64,000 nucleotides of DNA from CAJQQY01 sp045106765 (GTDB lineage Bacteria; Bacteroidota; Bacteroidia; Chitinophagales; Saprospiraceae), in contig JBGCFD010000176.1 of the NCBI GenBank assembly GCA_045106765.1, positions 42,603 through 106,602 of the forward strand. The letters are read 5' to 3'. Both the position numbers and the translations under genes were made by a program. The notes under the pieces were generated by a model that was given only the letters and a program-made list of their open reading frames with translations, did not search any database and had not been told where the DNA came from. Shown one piece after another: positions 7,002 through 15,316 of the stretch (positions within the stretch are counted from its first letter, which is position 1; each line of letters opens with the position of its first letter).

Positions 7002-9242
7002 TTATTTTTTATACTTCTCCACTAATTCTTTTTCTGAAAAAAGACTTCCACTCTCTGGTATTTCATTTCTCAATTCTTTTACTCTCTTATTTTGAATTCC
7101 TTGTGGAGTTAAGCTAAAAGCATTTTTTACATAAGCAGTAATTGCTGCAATTTTTTCATCCGTTAATTCATCATTATCTTTTAGTCCGGGCATTGCCGCT
7201 TGAAATTTCACTAGTTTTCCTTCGATAGTAATTTCGCCTTGCAAGCCATGCAAAATGATAGAAGTAACTACTTCTGAATTCATTTCTACCAAGTCTGCGG
7301 CGAGCAACGATGGTGCTAAATTTTGAATACCTTCTCCTCCAATTCCATGACATGCTGCACAATGAATATTAAATAAATCTCGCCCGACGGTCTTGTCATC
7401 CATTCCAATTTTAATTCGATTAAAAATTCGGTTGGGATTATCATTTTTGATATTGGCTACAACTTGTTTGAGTTTGTTTTTTAAAACATCACTTCCTCCT
7501 CGATATATATATGCTAAAACGGATTTTTCTTCCCCTTGCAAACTACTAGCGGTTGCTTCTGCAATTAATTCATCATCAGGGTAACGCTTATTTATTTTTA
7601 ATAATAATTCATATACTGCTTTTGGATTTTCAATTTCATTAACAGAAAGTGCAATTTGCAAATCAATTTCTTTATTTTTTAGTTGAAAAAAATGATTGTA
7701 TTTTTTTAAAATTTTTTCAGAAAAAGAATAGGTAAGTTTATTGGGGAAATTTTCTAATAACTTAATTGTTGAAGCAATTACTTTTGGATGCCAATCATTT
7801 TTCACTTCTAATAAAATCATTTCATCCAAAGAATCTAATCCTTCCAGAATCCAATACGCATGAATTTGAGCGAGATGGTTTTCAGAATTCGTGGCAATAG
7901 ATTTTAATTTTTCAATCGCATCCGTTGCATTTCGATGAATCAATAATTGTTGGGCTCGATCTCGCAACCAACCATTTTTATTTTTTAATACATCACATAA
8001 ATCTTCATTTCCTAATTTTTCTAAATCAATATTTTCCGATTTATTTTCCTTTTGAAAAACTCGAAAGATTCGACCGGAGTTTATAATCGTATCCAGTTCT
8101 CTTTCCTCAATTTGTTTTTTCAAATAAGCTGTCATATAAACTTTATGTTGAATAATTCCACGATGCATATCTGTGATATAAAAACTTCCGTCAGGTGCAT
8201 TATTTAAATTCACAGGACGAAAACCTTCGTCAGTCGTGATCAAAAATTCTTTGTCATTCCATGCAGGTTGACCTTCTATCTTTGCATCATTTTCAGATAA
8301 CTTAATCCGTTTAATCGCATTAATTTCTGGAGCACAAACGAAAGCATTTCCTTTGTAGTCTTCCTCGAAATCATTCCCTCGATAAATCATCGGCGAGCAA
8401 GCAGAAGTAAACGAAACTAATTTTCCATTTTCGTCCAACATCCCATCCATGTATCCTCGATTAACTGCCGTCGATTGCAACGGATTTAGACTTCGATCAA
8501 CACATATATTTTTCCCAACTCCTTCCTTCGGATGTAGAAATTTATTGCGCGTCATTTGATTTGGCATCACATAATCTCCATATAATGGATTAGAGTTATC
8601 ATTATAAAAAAGTCGCCCGTAGTCATCGCGAGTGATTCCCCATTGTCCTCGGAAGTGTGTTGGTTCTTTTTTCCAAACACCATCTACTCTCCGATATCGA
8701 AAATTACTTTTTGCATTATAAATCCAATTATCCAAGTTCATTATTAAGCCATTTGGTTGATGCTCTACATTCCCACCGATTGCGTAAAGACTATCAACTA
8801 GAACTCGATTCTTAGGTTGGTCATTTTCTATTTCTACAAAAAATAAATTAGGTGCTTCAGCATAAAGTAATCCTCCATAAACTAATGCCATTGCTCGTGG
8901 CTGATGTAATTTTTCTAAAAAAACTTTCGCATGATCCATTCGACCATTTCCATTTTTGTCTTCCAATATAACAATACGCCCACGTGCGACATCTTCATCA
9001 CTTCCATGAATGTTCGGCATATAGTCTGGCATTTCCATTACCCATACTCTTCCTTGATTATCAAAAGTCATGGCGACAGGTGCTTCGATCAAAGGTTCTG
9101 ATGCGATGAGTTCGATTTGAAAATTATCCTGTAAAATAAAATCACTTAGATCAATTTCAGGTTCTGAAATATTTGATTGTGGATCTGATTGGCAAGAAAT
9201 AAAAAAGATTAAAATAAAAAGTAGATATTTGGAATTCATCAT
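7002..9242 (-). CDS. Lipoprotein dehydrogenase with HEAT-like region and C-terminal cytochrome c
   Basis: 746 residues. The N-terminus MMNSKYLLFILIFFISC is a lipoprotein signal with lipobox Cys17. Residues about 35-400 match the PVC-type membrane-bound dehydrogenase domain, a beta-propeller of sugar-dehydrogenase type, with motifs such as APVAMTFDNQGRVWVMEMPDY. Residues about 420-600 are helical and HEAT-like. Residues about 618-710 are a cytochrome c domain with haem motif CAACH at about 627-631 and a likely distal Met in QAAMPG. The protein probably oxidises a carbohydrate-type substrate in the periplasm and passes electrons to its haem. It is divergent from the DUF1080 gene with only 42 bp between the starts, which supports a shared sugar-catabolic role. 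Confidence 0.85.
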   Translation of the reverse strand: MMNSKYLLFILIFFISCQSDPQSNISEPEIDLSDFILQDNFQIELIASEPLIEAPVAMTFDNQGRVWVMEMPDYMPNIHGSDEDVARGRIVILEDKNGNGRMDHAKVFLEKLHQPRAMALVYGGLLYAEAPNLFFVEIENDQPKNRVLVDSLYAIGGNVEHQPNGLIMNLDNWIYNAKSNFRYRRVDGVWKKEPTHFRGQWGITRDDYGRLFYNDNSNPLYGDYVMPNQMTRNKFLHPKEGVGKNICVDRSLNPLQSTAVNRGYMDGMLDENGKLVSFTSACSPMIYRGNDFEEDYKGNAFVCAPEINAIKRIKLSENDAKIEGQPAWNDKEFLITTDEGFRPVNLNNAPDGSFYITDMHRGIIQHKVYMTAYLKKQIEERELDTIINSGRIFRVFQKENKSENIDLEKLGNEDLCDVLKNKNGWLRDRAQQLLIHRNATDAIEKLKSIATNSENHLAQIHAYWILEGLDSLDEMILLEVKNDWHPKVIASTIKLLENFPNKLTYSFSEKILKKYNHFFQLKNKEIDLQIALSVNEIENPKAVYELLLKINKRYPDDELIAEATASSLQGEEKSVLAYIYRGGSDVLKNKLKQVVANIKNDNPNRIFNRIKIGMDDKTVGRDLFNIHCAACHGIGGEGIQNLAPSLLAADLVEMNSEVVTSIILHGLQGEITIEGKLVKFQAAMPGLKDNDELTDEKIAAITAYVKNAFSLTPQGIQNKRVKELRNEIPESGSLFSEKELVEKYKK

Positions 9243-9284
9243 ATTGTGAAACTGATTTTTTCATAAAAATAAAAAAGATTATCC

Positions 9285-10508
9285 ATGAAGTGGTTTTTAC
9301 TTTTTGTTTCTGTTCTATTTTTTTCCTGTAATCAATCTAAAAAGGTTTCCGAATCTTCTGATTGGGAATTACTTTTTAATGAACAAAATCTCAACAACTG
9401 GGAAGTTAGAAATGGAACAGCTGAATTTACAATCGAAGAAAAAGAACTCGTCGGAACTGCAAAATTGAATACACCCAACACGTTTTTATGCCCCAAAAAA
9501 ATGTACGATGATTTTATTTTGGAGTTAGAATTAAAAGTAGATCAGCCTCTCAATTCTGGCATTCAAATTCGAAGTAACTCGATTCCAACTTATTATGATG
9601 GAGCGGTGCATGGTTATCAAGTTGAAGTTGATCCAAGTCCACGAGCATTTAGCGGCGGAATCTATGATGAGTCTCGACGAGGTTGGATTTATCCACTTTG
9701 TGAAAATTCAAAAGGACGAAAGGGTTTTAAAAATGATGTTTGGAATAAGTATCGAATTGAAGCAATTGGTTCGTCGATTCGAGTTTGGGTAAATGGAATT
9801 CAGACAGCTAACCTTCGAGACGATTTAACTGCGAAAGGTTTTATTGGATTACAAGTTCATAGTATTGGAAAAGATTCTTCCATGATTGGAAAAACTGTTC
9901 GATGGAGAAATATTAAAATCACTACCAATAATTTAGAAAAATTAAAATCGCCTGATGATGGCAAAACGCCTGAGATAAATTTAGTTCCAAATCAACTAAG
10001 TGATCGAGAAAAGGAAAACGGCTATATTTCTTATTTAAATGAAAGTGAAAAAAATCAACTCAAGGAAGGTGAATCAATTGGTTTTGAAAGTGTGGAAAAT
10101 TTTGACTTGAAATTTGAATTTAATTTTTCCAAAAACTCCGAAGGTGGTATTGAATATTTTTCCAATGAAAAAAACGAAAAATGTATTTTCCAACTCATTG
10201 ATAATGATTCACTTTCAAAAGAAGAGCAAAGTGGAAATCAATCTTTAGCCTCCCTAAAAGGAATAATTCCTTCACAAAATTTATGTGTTCCGGGAAGACA
10301 TCGAGATTTTCGAGGGTTAGAAAATTGGAACACAGGTCGAATCATTGTTCAAGATGGAAAAATAGAACATTGGATGAATGGCTATAAAATGATGGAACAG
10401 GAAATTTCGGAACTAAATTTGAATTGGAAGAAAGGAAACCATCAAATATCAATTAAAAATAATATGGGAGAAGTCCATTTTAGAAGTCTTCGATTAAAAA
10501 AATTGTAA
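9285..10508 (+). CDS. DUF1080 (3-keto-disaccharide hydrolase-like) lipoprotein
   Basis: 407 residues with lipoprotein signal MKWFLLFVSVLFFSC. Residues about 25-215 form a DUF1080 domain, a concanavalin-like jelly roll, with typical motifs LLFNEQNLNNW, SGIQIRSN and VWVNG. The second half, about 235-407, looks like a second, more diverged domain of the same fold (IEYFSNEKN, then WNTGRIIVQDGKIEHWMNG). Characterised DUF1080 relatives cleave 3-keto-glycosides. The partner dehydrogenase-cytochrome encoded divergently would be a reasonable source of the keto-sugar or of electron transfer. Both proteins are predicted lipoproteins. The duplication of the domain is my reading and would need a structure prediction to confirm. 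Confidence 0.82.
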   Translation: MKWFLLFVSVLFFSCNQSKKVSESSDWELLFNEQNLNNWEVRNGTAEFTIEEKELVGTAKLNTPNTFLCPKKMYDDFILELELKVDQPLNSGIQIRSNSIPTYYDGAVHGYQVEVDPSPRAFSGGIYDESRRGWIYPLCENSKGRKGFKNDVWNKYRIEAIGSSIRVWVNGIQTANLRDDLTAKGFIGLQVHSIGKDSSMIGKTVRWRNIKITTNNLEKLKSPDDGKTPEINLVPNQLSDREKENGYISYLNESEKNQLKEGESIGFESVENFDLKFEFNFSKNSEGGIEYFSNEKNEKCIFQLIDNDSLSKEEQSGNQSLASLKGIIPSQNLCVPGRHRDFRGLENWNTGRIIVQDGKIEHWMNGYKMMEQEISELNLNWKKGNHQISIKNNMGEVHFRSLRLKKL

Positions 10509-10540
10509 ATCGTAAATTTCTCTCAACTTGAATAGAAACA

Positions 10541-10575
10541 ATAAGTATTATATTCCGTTTTTATATAATACTTAT
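10541..10575 (+). terminator. Terminator after the DUF1080 gene
   Basis: A perfect 13-bp AT-rich stem, 10541-10553 with 10563-10575 (ATAAGTATTATAT), followed by TTTT. It lies 33 bp past the stop codon. Confidence 0.75.
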
Positions 10576-10662
10576 TTTTGAAATATAAAAAATGTGCACT
10601 AAGTGGCTGATTATCAACTATTTAGATTGTAAAGAATTCTTGATAAATAATCAAAATTTAGC

Positions 10663-10694
10663 TTTGACTATAATGTAGTAATTTTTTATCTTTG
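10663..10694 (+). promoter_or_regulatory. Bacteroidota promoter for the carbamoyltransferase operon
   Basis: TTTG at 10663-10666, a 20-bp spacer, then TATCTTTG at 10687-10694. This is a full match to the -33/-7 promoter of the phylum. The expected start site is near 10701, leaving a leader of about 160 nt. Confidence 0.8.
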
Positions 10695-10861
10695 CACTTC
10701 CAAAATACAGTTTTTAGGCAGTTACAACATAATTTTTACATACCCACCAAACAACCGTTCTATTTTCCAAGACGATTTAACGTTCTATATTTGTCTGCCT
10801 ACATGAAAATAAGGTTAACTCAGAAAATTTATTATTTAACAAACAAGATGTACACCTTCTA
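10695..10861 (+). other. Long 5' leader of the carbamoyltransferase gene
   Basis: No gene. TAGGCAG (10715-10721) pairs with CTGCCTA (10795-10801) and could close a large stem. A second -7-like TATATTTG lies at 10786-10793, so there may be two start sites. No known riboswitch motif was recognised. Confidence 0.4.
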
Positions 10862-12730
10862 ATGAAGATACTAGGAATATCCGCTTTTTACCACGACTCC
10901 GCAGCAGCCGTCATTGACGGAGATAACATTATCGCAGCAGCACAAGAAGAACGATTTACTCGAAAAAAACACGATCCAGGTTTCCCGGTTCATGCCACAA
11001 AATATTGCCTAGAGCAAGCTGGATGGACTATTGACGAATTGGATGCTGTCGTTTTTTACGATAAGCCATTGCTTAAATTCGAGCGACTTTTAGAAACTTA
11101 TTATTCATTTGCACCAAAAGGATTTCGATCTTTTATTACTTCGATTCCAGTTTGGTTAAAAGAAAAAATGTTTCTTAAAAGATTGATTAATGAGGAATTG
11201 GCAAAAGTTGGCCCTTACGATAAAAAGAAAGTAAAATTATTGTTCCCTGAACATCACCTTTCTCACGCAGCTTCTGCGTACTATCCATCACCTTACGAAG
11301 ATGCAGCAATTTTGACTGTGGATGGTGTGGGCGAATGGGCAACGGCTTCTATTTGTCATGGAAAAGGAAAGGATATAAAGATTCTTAAAGAGTTACGTTT
11401 CCCACATTCGATTGGATTATTGTACTCTGCTTTTACTTATTTCTTAGGATTTAAAGTAAACTCAGGGGAGTATAAATTGATGGGATTAGCACCTTACGGA
11501 AATCCAAATTCAGATCGAGTTAAGAAATTTATTGAAATCATCAAGAAAGAACTGATTGACATCAAACCTGATGGATCGCTTTGGTTGAATCAAGAATACT
11601 TTAACTATGCGACTGGTCTTAGAATGGTACACGATAAAAAATGGGAAAAACTTTTTGGTTTCCCAAGAAGAAATGCAGAGACGGATATGAATCAAGCTCA
11701 GTCGGATTTGGGAATGGCGATTCAAAAAGTAACAGAAGAGATTGTTATTTTGATGGCTAAAGAAGCGAAGCGATTAACAGGTTCTAAAAACTTGTGCATG
11801 GCTGGTGGAGTGGCGCTGAATTGTGTTGCAAATGGAAAATTAGTAAAAGCTGGGGTCTTCGATAATATCTTTATCCAACCTGCAGCAGGTGATGCTGGAG
11901 GAGCATTGGGTGCTGCCCAAGTTGCCAACTATATCTATTTCAAAAAAGAAAGAAAAGTAACGAATGGCGTAATGATGGATTCTATGAAAGGATCATATTT
12001 AGGCCCAGAAGCTTCGAGCAAAGAGATTGAAATCATGGCTCGAAAAACTAAGGCTATTTATAAAAAATACAACAAATTTGAAGACTTGTGTGAGCAAGTA
12101 GCGAAATATATTGACGATGGCGCAGCTATCGGCTGGATGCAAGGACGAATGGAATTTGGTCCACGTGCATTGGGAGGAAGAAGTATTATTGGAGATCCTC
12201 GGAACTCTGAAATGCAAGAAAAAATGAATTTGAAAATTAAATACCGAGAATCCTTCCGACCATTTGCTCCTTCAGTTTTAGCTGAGGATGTAGAAGATTG
12301 GTTTGACCATCAAGGTATTTCACCTTATATGTTATTGGTACAAGATGTTGCTGAAAAAATAAAAAAAGAAGTTCCAGCAAACTATCATGATCTACCACAA
12401 CGTGAAAAATTATATACCGTTCGATCAACAATTCCTGCAATTACTCATATTGACTTTTCTGCAAGAATTCAAACAGTACACGAACAAACTAACCCGAAAT
12501 ATCATCAATTGATTTCGGCATTTAAAAAATTAACAGGATGTCCTGTGGTAATAAACACTTCTTTTAATGTAAGAGGGGAACCTATCGTAAATACCCCTGA
12601 GGATGCTTACCGTTGTTTTATGAGAACGGAAATGGATTACTTGGTAGTTGGCGATTATGTTTTTGTGAAAACAGAACAACCTAACTGGAATGAAAAAGAT
12701 AAGTGGAAAGAAGAGTTTGTTTTAGACTAA
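10862..12730 (+). CDS. Carbamoyltransferase (NodU/CmcH family)
   Basis: 622 residues starting MKILGISAFYHDSAAAVI, the typical opening of NodU/CmcH/TobZ-type O-carbamoyltransferases. The N-terminal Kae1-like domain has the metal-binding EHHLSHAASAYY near residue 131 and an SGEYKLMGLAPYG motif. The C-terminal domain has GRMEFGPRALGGRSI and NTSFNVRGEPIV. The family forms carbamoyl-adenylate from carbamoyl phosphate and ATP and transfers the carbamoyl group to a hydroxyl of a sugar or small molecule. Downstream lie an SGNH hydrolase, DUF5989 and an SxtJ-like protein, a combination I recognise from many phyla. The acceptor substrate is not known. Confidence 0.95.
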   Translation: MKILGISAFYHDSAAAVIDGDNIIAAAQEERFTRKKHDPGFPVHATKYCLEQAGWTIDELDAVVFYDKPLLKFERLLETYYSFAPKGFRSFITSIPVWLKEKMFLKRLINEELAKVGPYDKKKVKLLFPEHHLSHAASAYYPSPYEDAAILTVDGVGEWATASICHGKGKDIKILKELRFPHSIGLLYSAFTYFLGFKVNSGEYKLMGLAPYGNPNSDRVKKFIEIIKKELIDIKPDGSLWLNQEYFNYATGLRMVHDKKWEKLFGFPRRNAETDMNQAQSDLGMAIQKVTEEIVILMAKEAKRLTGSKNLCMAGGVALNCVANGKLVKAGVFDNIFIQPAAGDAGGALGAAQVANYIYFKKERKVTNGVMMDSMKGSYLGPEASSKEIEIMARKTKAIYKKYNKFEDLCEQVAKYIDDGAAIGWMQGRMEFGPRALGGRSIIGDPRNSEMQEKMNLKIKYRESFRPFAPSVLAEDVEDWFDHQGISPYMLLVQDVAEKIKKEVPANYHDLPQREKLYTVRSTIPAITHIDFSARIQTVHEQTNPKYHQLISAFKKLTGCPVVINTSFNVRGEPIVNTPEDAYRCFMRTEMDYLVVGDYVFVKTEQPNWNEKDKWKEEFVLD

Positions 12731-12811
12731 ACTTTATTGCAAAAAAGATAATGTGCCAAAGGGAAAATTGGCTATTTATTTTTTTTAAACATAAAACAAC
12801 TTAAGCATACT

Positions 12812-13846
12812 ATGAAAAAATGGCTGTCCAATATTGGTGCGATGCTACTTTCAACATTTATTATGTTGTTGGTATGCGAGGGAGTTGTTAGGCTTGTTGA
12901 GCCTCAGCAATTAGCTCCTGTAAAATTTATGTATGATAAAGATATTGGTCTAATTCATGTTCCTCATTTAAAAGGTTCTGAATATAGACCAAAGAATTAT
13001 AACATTAAATTTACAAATGGTGCTGACGGATTTCGGGTTACTCACAAAGGTAAGATGCCTGATTTCGTTAATAAAAAAATAATGTTTATTGGTGATTCTT
13101 TTACCTATGGAAAAGGAGTCAACGACCAAGAAACTTTTGCCTATGAATTGCAACAAGCACTTTTGAGAGATAGTGTGGAAATAATCAACGCAGGAGTGGA
13201 AGGTCGAGGTACTGATCATGCATTACGGTCGTATCAATTTTACAAAGATAAGTACCAACCGAATACTGTTATTTATTTTGCACATTATAATGACTTGGCA
13301 GATAATATTCGAGATGAATACTATAATGTGATTAACGATTCTACTTTAGCTCCAAAAAGTTTTGAAAAAATGACTGGAGGGACAAAAGAAAAATTGCGAA
13401 AAAGTAAAACGTATAATTGGCTGATTAGCAATTCACATTTTTTCTCTCTACTCAAATCTGTTTTAGTCAATGTATTAATTCCTGATCAGATTGTAAGATA
13501 TGAAGAAGGAATTGACATGGATCGAGCAAAGAATTTGACTTCTATTTATATTGAACAATTAAGAAAAGAAGTAGAAGCAGATGGGCGTAAATTTTTAGTT
13601 TATTATATTCCATCCAATCATGATATAGATGCAAGAGTGAAAGGTGGACAAACGGAACAAGAAGCATTTTTTGACAATTATTTTAGAGAAAAAGACATAG
13701 AATTTTATAATCTTTCAGCAGACTTTATTAATTCAGGTGAAACGAATATTTTAAAACATTTCTATTTACTTGAAGGACATTGGAATCCAAGAGGACATCA
13801 ACTAGTCGCTGAAAAACTAAAAACTGACTCAAATGGATTTTATTAA
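12812..13846 (+). CDS. Membrane-anchored SGNH/GDSL hydrolase-like protein
   Basis: 344 residues with one N-terminal membrane helix (about 7-25) and an extracytoplasmic SGNH domain. Block I is GDSFTYGKG with Ser96. The Asn of block III is plausible in FAHYNDLADN. The C-terminal HWNPRGHQ (His329) supplies the catalytic His. Relatives are esterases or O-acetyltransferase partners acting on polysaccharides. It lies 81 bp after the carbamoyltransferase, separated only by a weak GCCAA/TTGGC hairpin, and its end overlaps the DUF5989 gene by 14 bp, so it is part of one operon. It may modify the same molecule as the carbamoyltransferase. Confidence 0.85.
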   Translation: MKKWLSNIGAMLLSTFIMLLVCEGVVRLVEPQQLAPVKFMYDKDIGLIHVPHLKGSEYRPKNYNIKFTNGADGFRVTHKGKMPDFVNKKIMFIGDSFTYGKGVNDQETFAYELQQALLRDSVEIINAGVEGRGTDHALRSYQFYKDKYQPNTVIYFAHYNDLADNIRDEYYNVINDSTLAPKSFEKMTGGTKEKLRKSKTYNWLISNSHFFSLLKSVLVNVLIPDQIVRYEEGIDMDRAKNLTSIYIEQLRKEVEADGRKFLVYYIPSNHDIDARVKGGQTEQEAFFDNYFREKDIEFYNLSADFINSGETNILKHFYLLEGHWNPRGHQLVAEKLKTDSNGFY

Positions 13847-13982
13847 AGACTTATTCAAATTTATGGGGGAAAGAAAAAAATTCTGGTTAGCTCCAGTAAT
13901 TATTTTACTCCTTTTACTAGGTGTGTTAATTGTAATTGGTGGTGGTTCAGCTATCGCTCCATTCATCTACACATTATTCTAG
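13833..13982 (+). CDS. DUF5989 small membrane protein
   Basis: A 49-residue gene overlapping the end of the SGNH gene in another frame. The protein starts MDFIKDLFKFMGERKKFWL, has a single hydrophobic helix (about 20-38), and ends GGGSAIAPFIYTLF. The RKKFWL segment followed by a helix and SAIAPFIYTLF matches my memory of DUF5989, which nearly always accompanies carbamoyltransferases. The overlap with the upstream gene implies translational coupling. The function is unknown; the size suggests a membrane subunit or small scaffold. Confidence 0.85.
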   Translation: MDFIKDLFKFMGERKKFWLAPVIILLLLLGVLIVIGGGSAIAPFIYTLF

Positions 13983-13992
13983 TAGACAAAAC

Positions 13993-14023
13993 CCGTGTCA
14001 TCCGAAATACTCGGATGGCACGG
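13993..14023 (+). terminator. Hairpin between DUF5989 and SxtJ-like genes
   Basis: A 13-bp stem with one G-U pair, 13993-14005 with 14011-14023 (CCGTGTCATCCGA), and a 5-nt loop. The T tail is short (ATTTTC). It may partly terminate or stabilise the upstream transcript. A second hairpin, GAAAAGAG/CTCTTTTC, follows at 14046-14066. Confidence 0.6.
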
Positions 14024-14126
14024 ATTTTCACCAAGAAAACTTTCGGAAAAGAGATCTCCTCTTTTCTATAAACAATATTTGTAAAAACTAAATAGGTTCC
14101 TCGAAGGAATTTAAAGATTCATTATC

Positions 14127-14507
14127 ATGAACAGAGAAAAAAAAGTAGAAGCAATACTCGCCATTGTCGTTGGTTTTTTAGCCTTATATTTCATCTTTGG
14201 AGTTTGGAGAGGATTTGAAGTTGACTGGATGTTATGGGTATCATTAGTAGTAGGTGTTTTAAGTATGATGTCAAGTACTGTGATGAACTTGATCACAAGT
14301 GCATGGTTTAAATTTGCTGAAATTTTAGGAAATTATGTAACTGGACCAATTCTTTTAGGTTTAGTATTTTTTGTAGTTCTTTTCCCAATTTCAGTTTTAG
14401 CTAGAATTTTTGGAAAAGATCATTTGATGAAAAAACGAAGAGATGATTCTTATTATGTAGATCGAGATCACGCATACGTGACAGAGGATATTGAAAATAT
14501 TTGGTAA
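14127..14507 (+). CDS. SxtJ-family membrane protein
   Basis: 126 residues with three hydrophobic segments (about 8-27, 34-52, 72-94) and a polar tail. The segment NYVTGPILLGLVFFVVLFPI followed by ARIFGKDHLMKKR is typical of the SxtJ-like proteins named from saxitoxin clusters and widespread beside carbamoyltransferases. It completes the module carbamoyltransferase-SGNH-DUF5989-SxtJ. The biochemical role is not established. The order suggests all four act on one exported product at the inner membrane. Confidence 0.8.
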   Translation: MNREKKVEAILAIVVGFLALYFIFGVWRGFEVDWMLWVSLVVGVLSMMSSTVMNLITSAWFKFAEILGNYVTGPILLGLVFFVVLFPISVLARIFGKDHLMKKRRDDSYYVDRDHAYVTEDIENIW

Positions 14508-14532
14508 GAAAACATTTCATTTTGAGAAAAAT

Positions 14533-14568
14533 AAAAACCGTAAAAGTAGTGATGCTTTTGTGGTTTTT
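14533..14568 (+). terminator. Terminator of the carbamoyltransferase operon
   Basis: A 14-bp stem including two G-U pairs, 14533-14546 with 14555-14568, followed by a T-rich run. It lies 25 bp past the SxtJ stop. Confidence 0.75.
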
Positions 14569-14590
14569 GTTTTTGTAAGAGTATTGTTTT

Positions 14591-15304
14591 TTATCTCTCG
14601 CCAGGAATTAATTGATGTTTATAAATCCATTCATCTTTACCAGCAGATATTAAGACTCCATTTTTAGATTTATACTCTAGAAGGATTTTAGACATTGGGA
14701 GATCAGTTTTAATTTTTTTTAATCCAAGTTCTAATTTTTCATAATCTAAAAAGCGGTTTATCTTTTTATAAAAAATTCCACTTCGTAAATATATCTCTAA
14801 AGGGAAATAATCATAAATAATTTTTCCATTTTCATCTTTTTCAAAAATATCTAAAAATTCATTTCTGGTAAGGAAAGAATTTTTGTTTAAAAGGATTTGA
14901 TTATTCACAGGCTTATAATCTATTTCATCATGCCCAAAATTTACTGTTAAATTTGGATATGTCTCTAATAATTTTTCTTCAAAGAAAATAATTAGCGTAT
15001 CTCCTTTTTCATTTCTTTTTCCTCTTACAGTAATCATCGAATCCAAATCTATTCCTTCCGTTAGTATTATTTTATTTCCATCTAATTTCCATGCTCCATA
15101 ATAATGTCCCCAAATTTCACAACTGTGATTTATCGCATGATTAAAATAATAGGTAGAATCATCTCTTAATTCAAGGTGAAAATAATTTTCAGAACTATCA
15201 AGTTCTACATATTCACCTATCATTGATTCAAATTTTAATTCATCAAGTTTCTCACAACTCAGGAAAAGTAAAACCAAAAGGATTAGCCAAAATATATTTT
15301 TCAT
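14591..15304 (-). CDS. Hypothetical lipoprotein
   Basis: 237 residues with signal MKNIFWLILLVLLFLSC and lipobox Cys17. I do not recognise the mature domain. The first half looks like a small beta-barrel of the kind seen in lipocalin-like or copper-resistance-type lipoproteins (YVELDSSENYFHLELRDDSTYYF, then GHYYGAWKLDGNKIIL). The second half is mixed helix and strand. It starts 12 bp after the YehP-like gene on the same strand, so it is likely cotranscribed, though a functional link is not evident. Confidence 0.8.
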   Translation of the reverse strand: MKNIFWLILLVLLFLSCEKLDELKFESMIGEYVELDSSENYFHLELRDDSTYYFNHAINHSCEIWGHYYGAWKLDGNKIILTEGIDLDSMITVRGKRNEKGDTLIIFFEEKLLETYPNLTVNFGHDEIDYKPVNNQILLNKNSFLTRNEFLDIFEKDENGKIIYDYFPLEIYLRSGIFYKKINRFLDYEKLELGLKKIKTDLPMSKILLEYKSKNGVLISAGKDEWIYKHQLIPGER

Positions 15305-15316
15305 TAGATTACATTT

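Noticed and set aside
12752..12783. Strong terminator after the carbamoyltransferase gene
   Set aside because: The hairpin GCCAA/TTGGC has only 5 bp. The next gene is close and belongs to the same module, so it is unlikely to end transcription.
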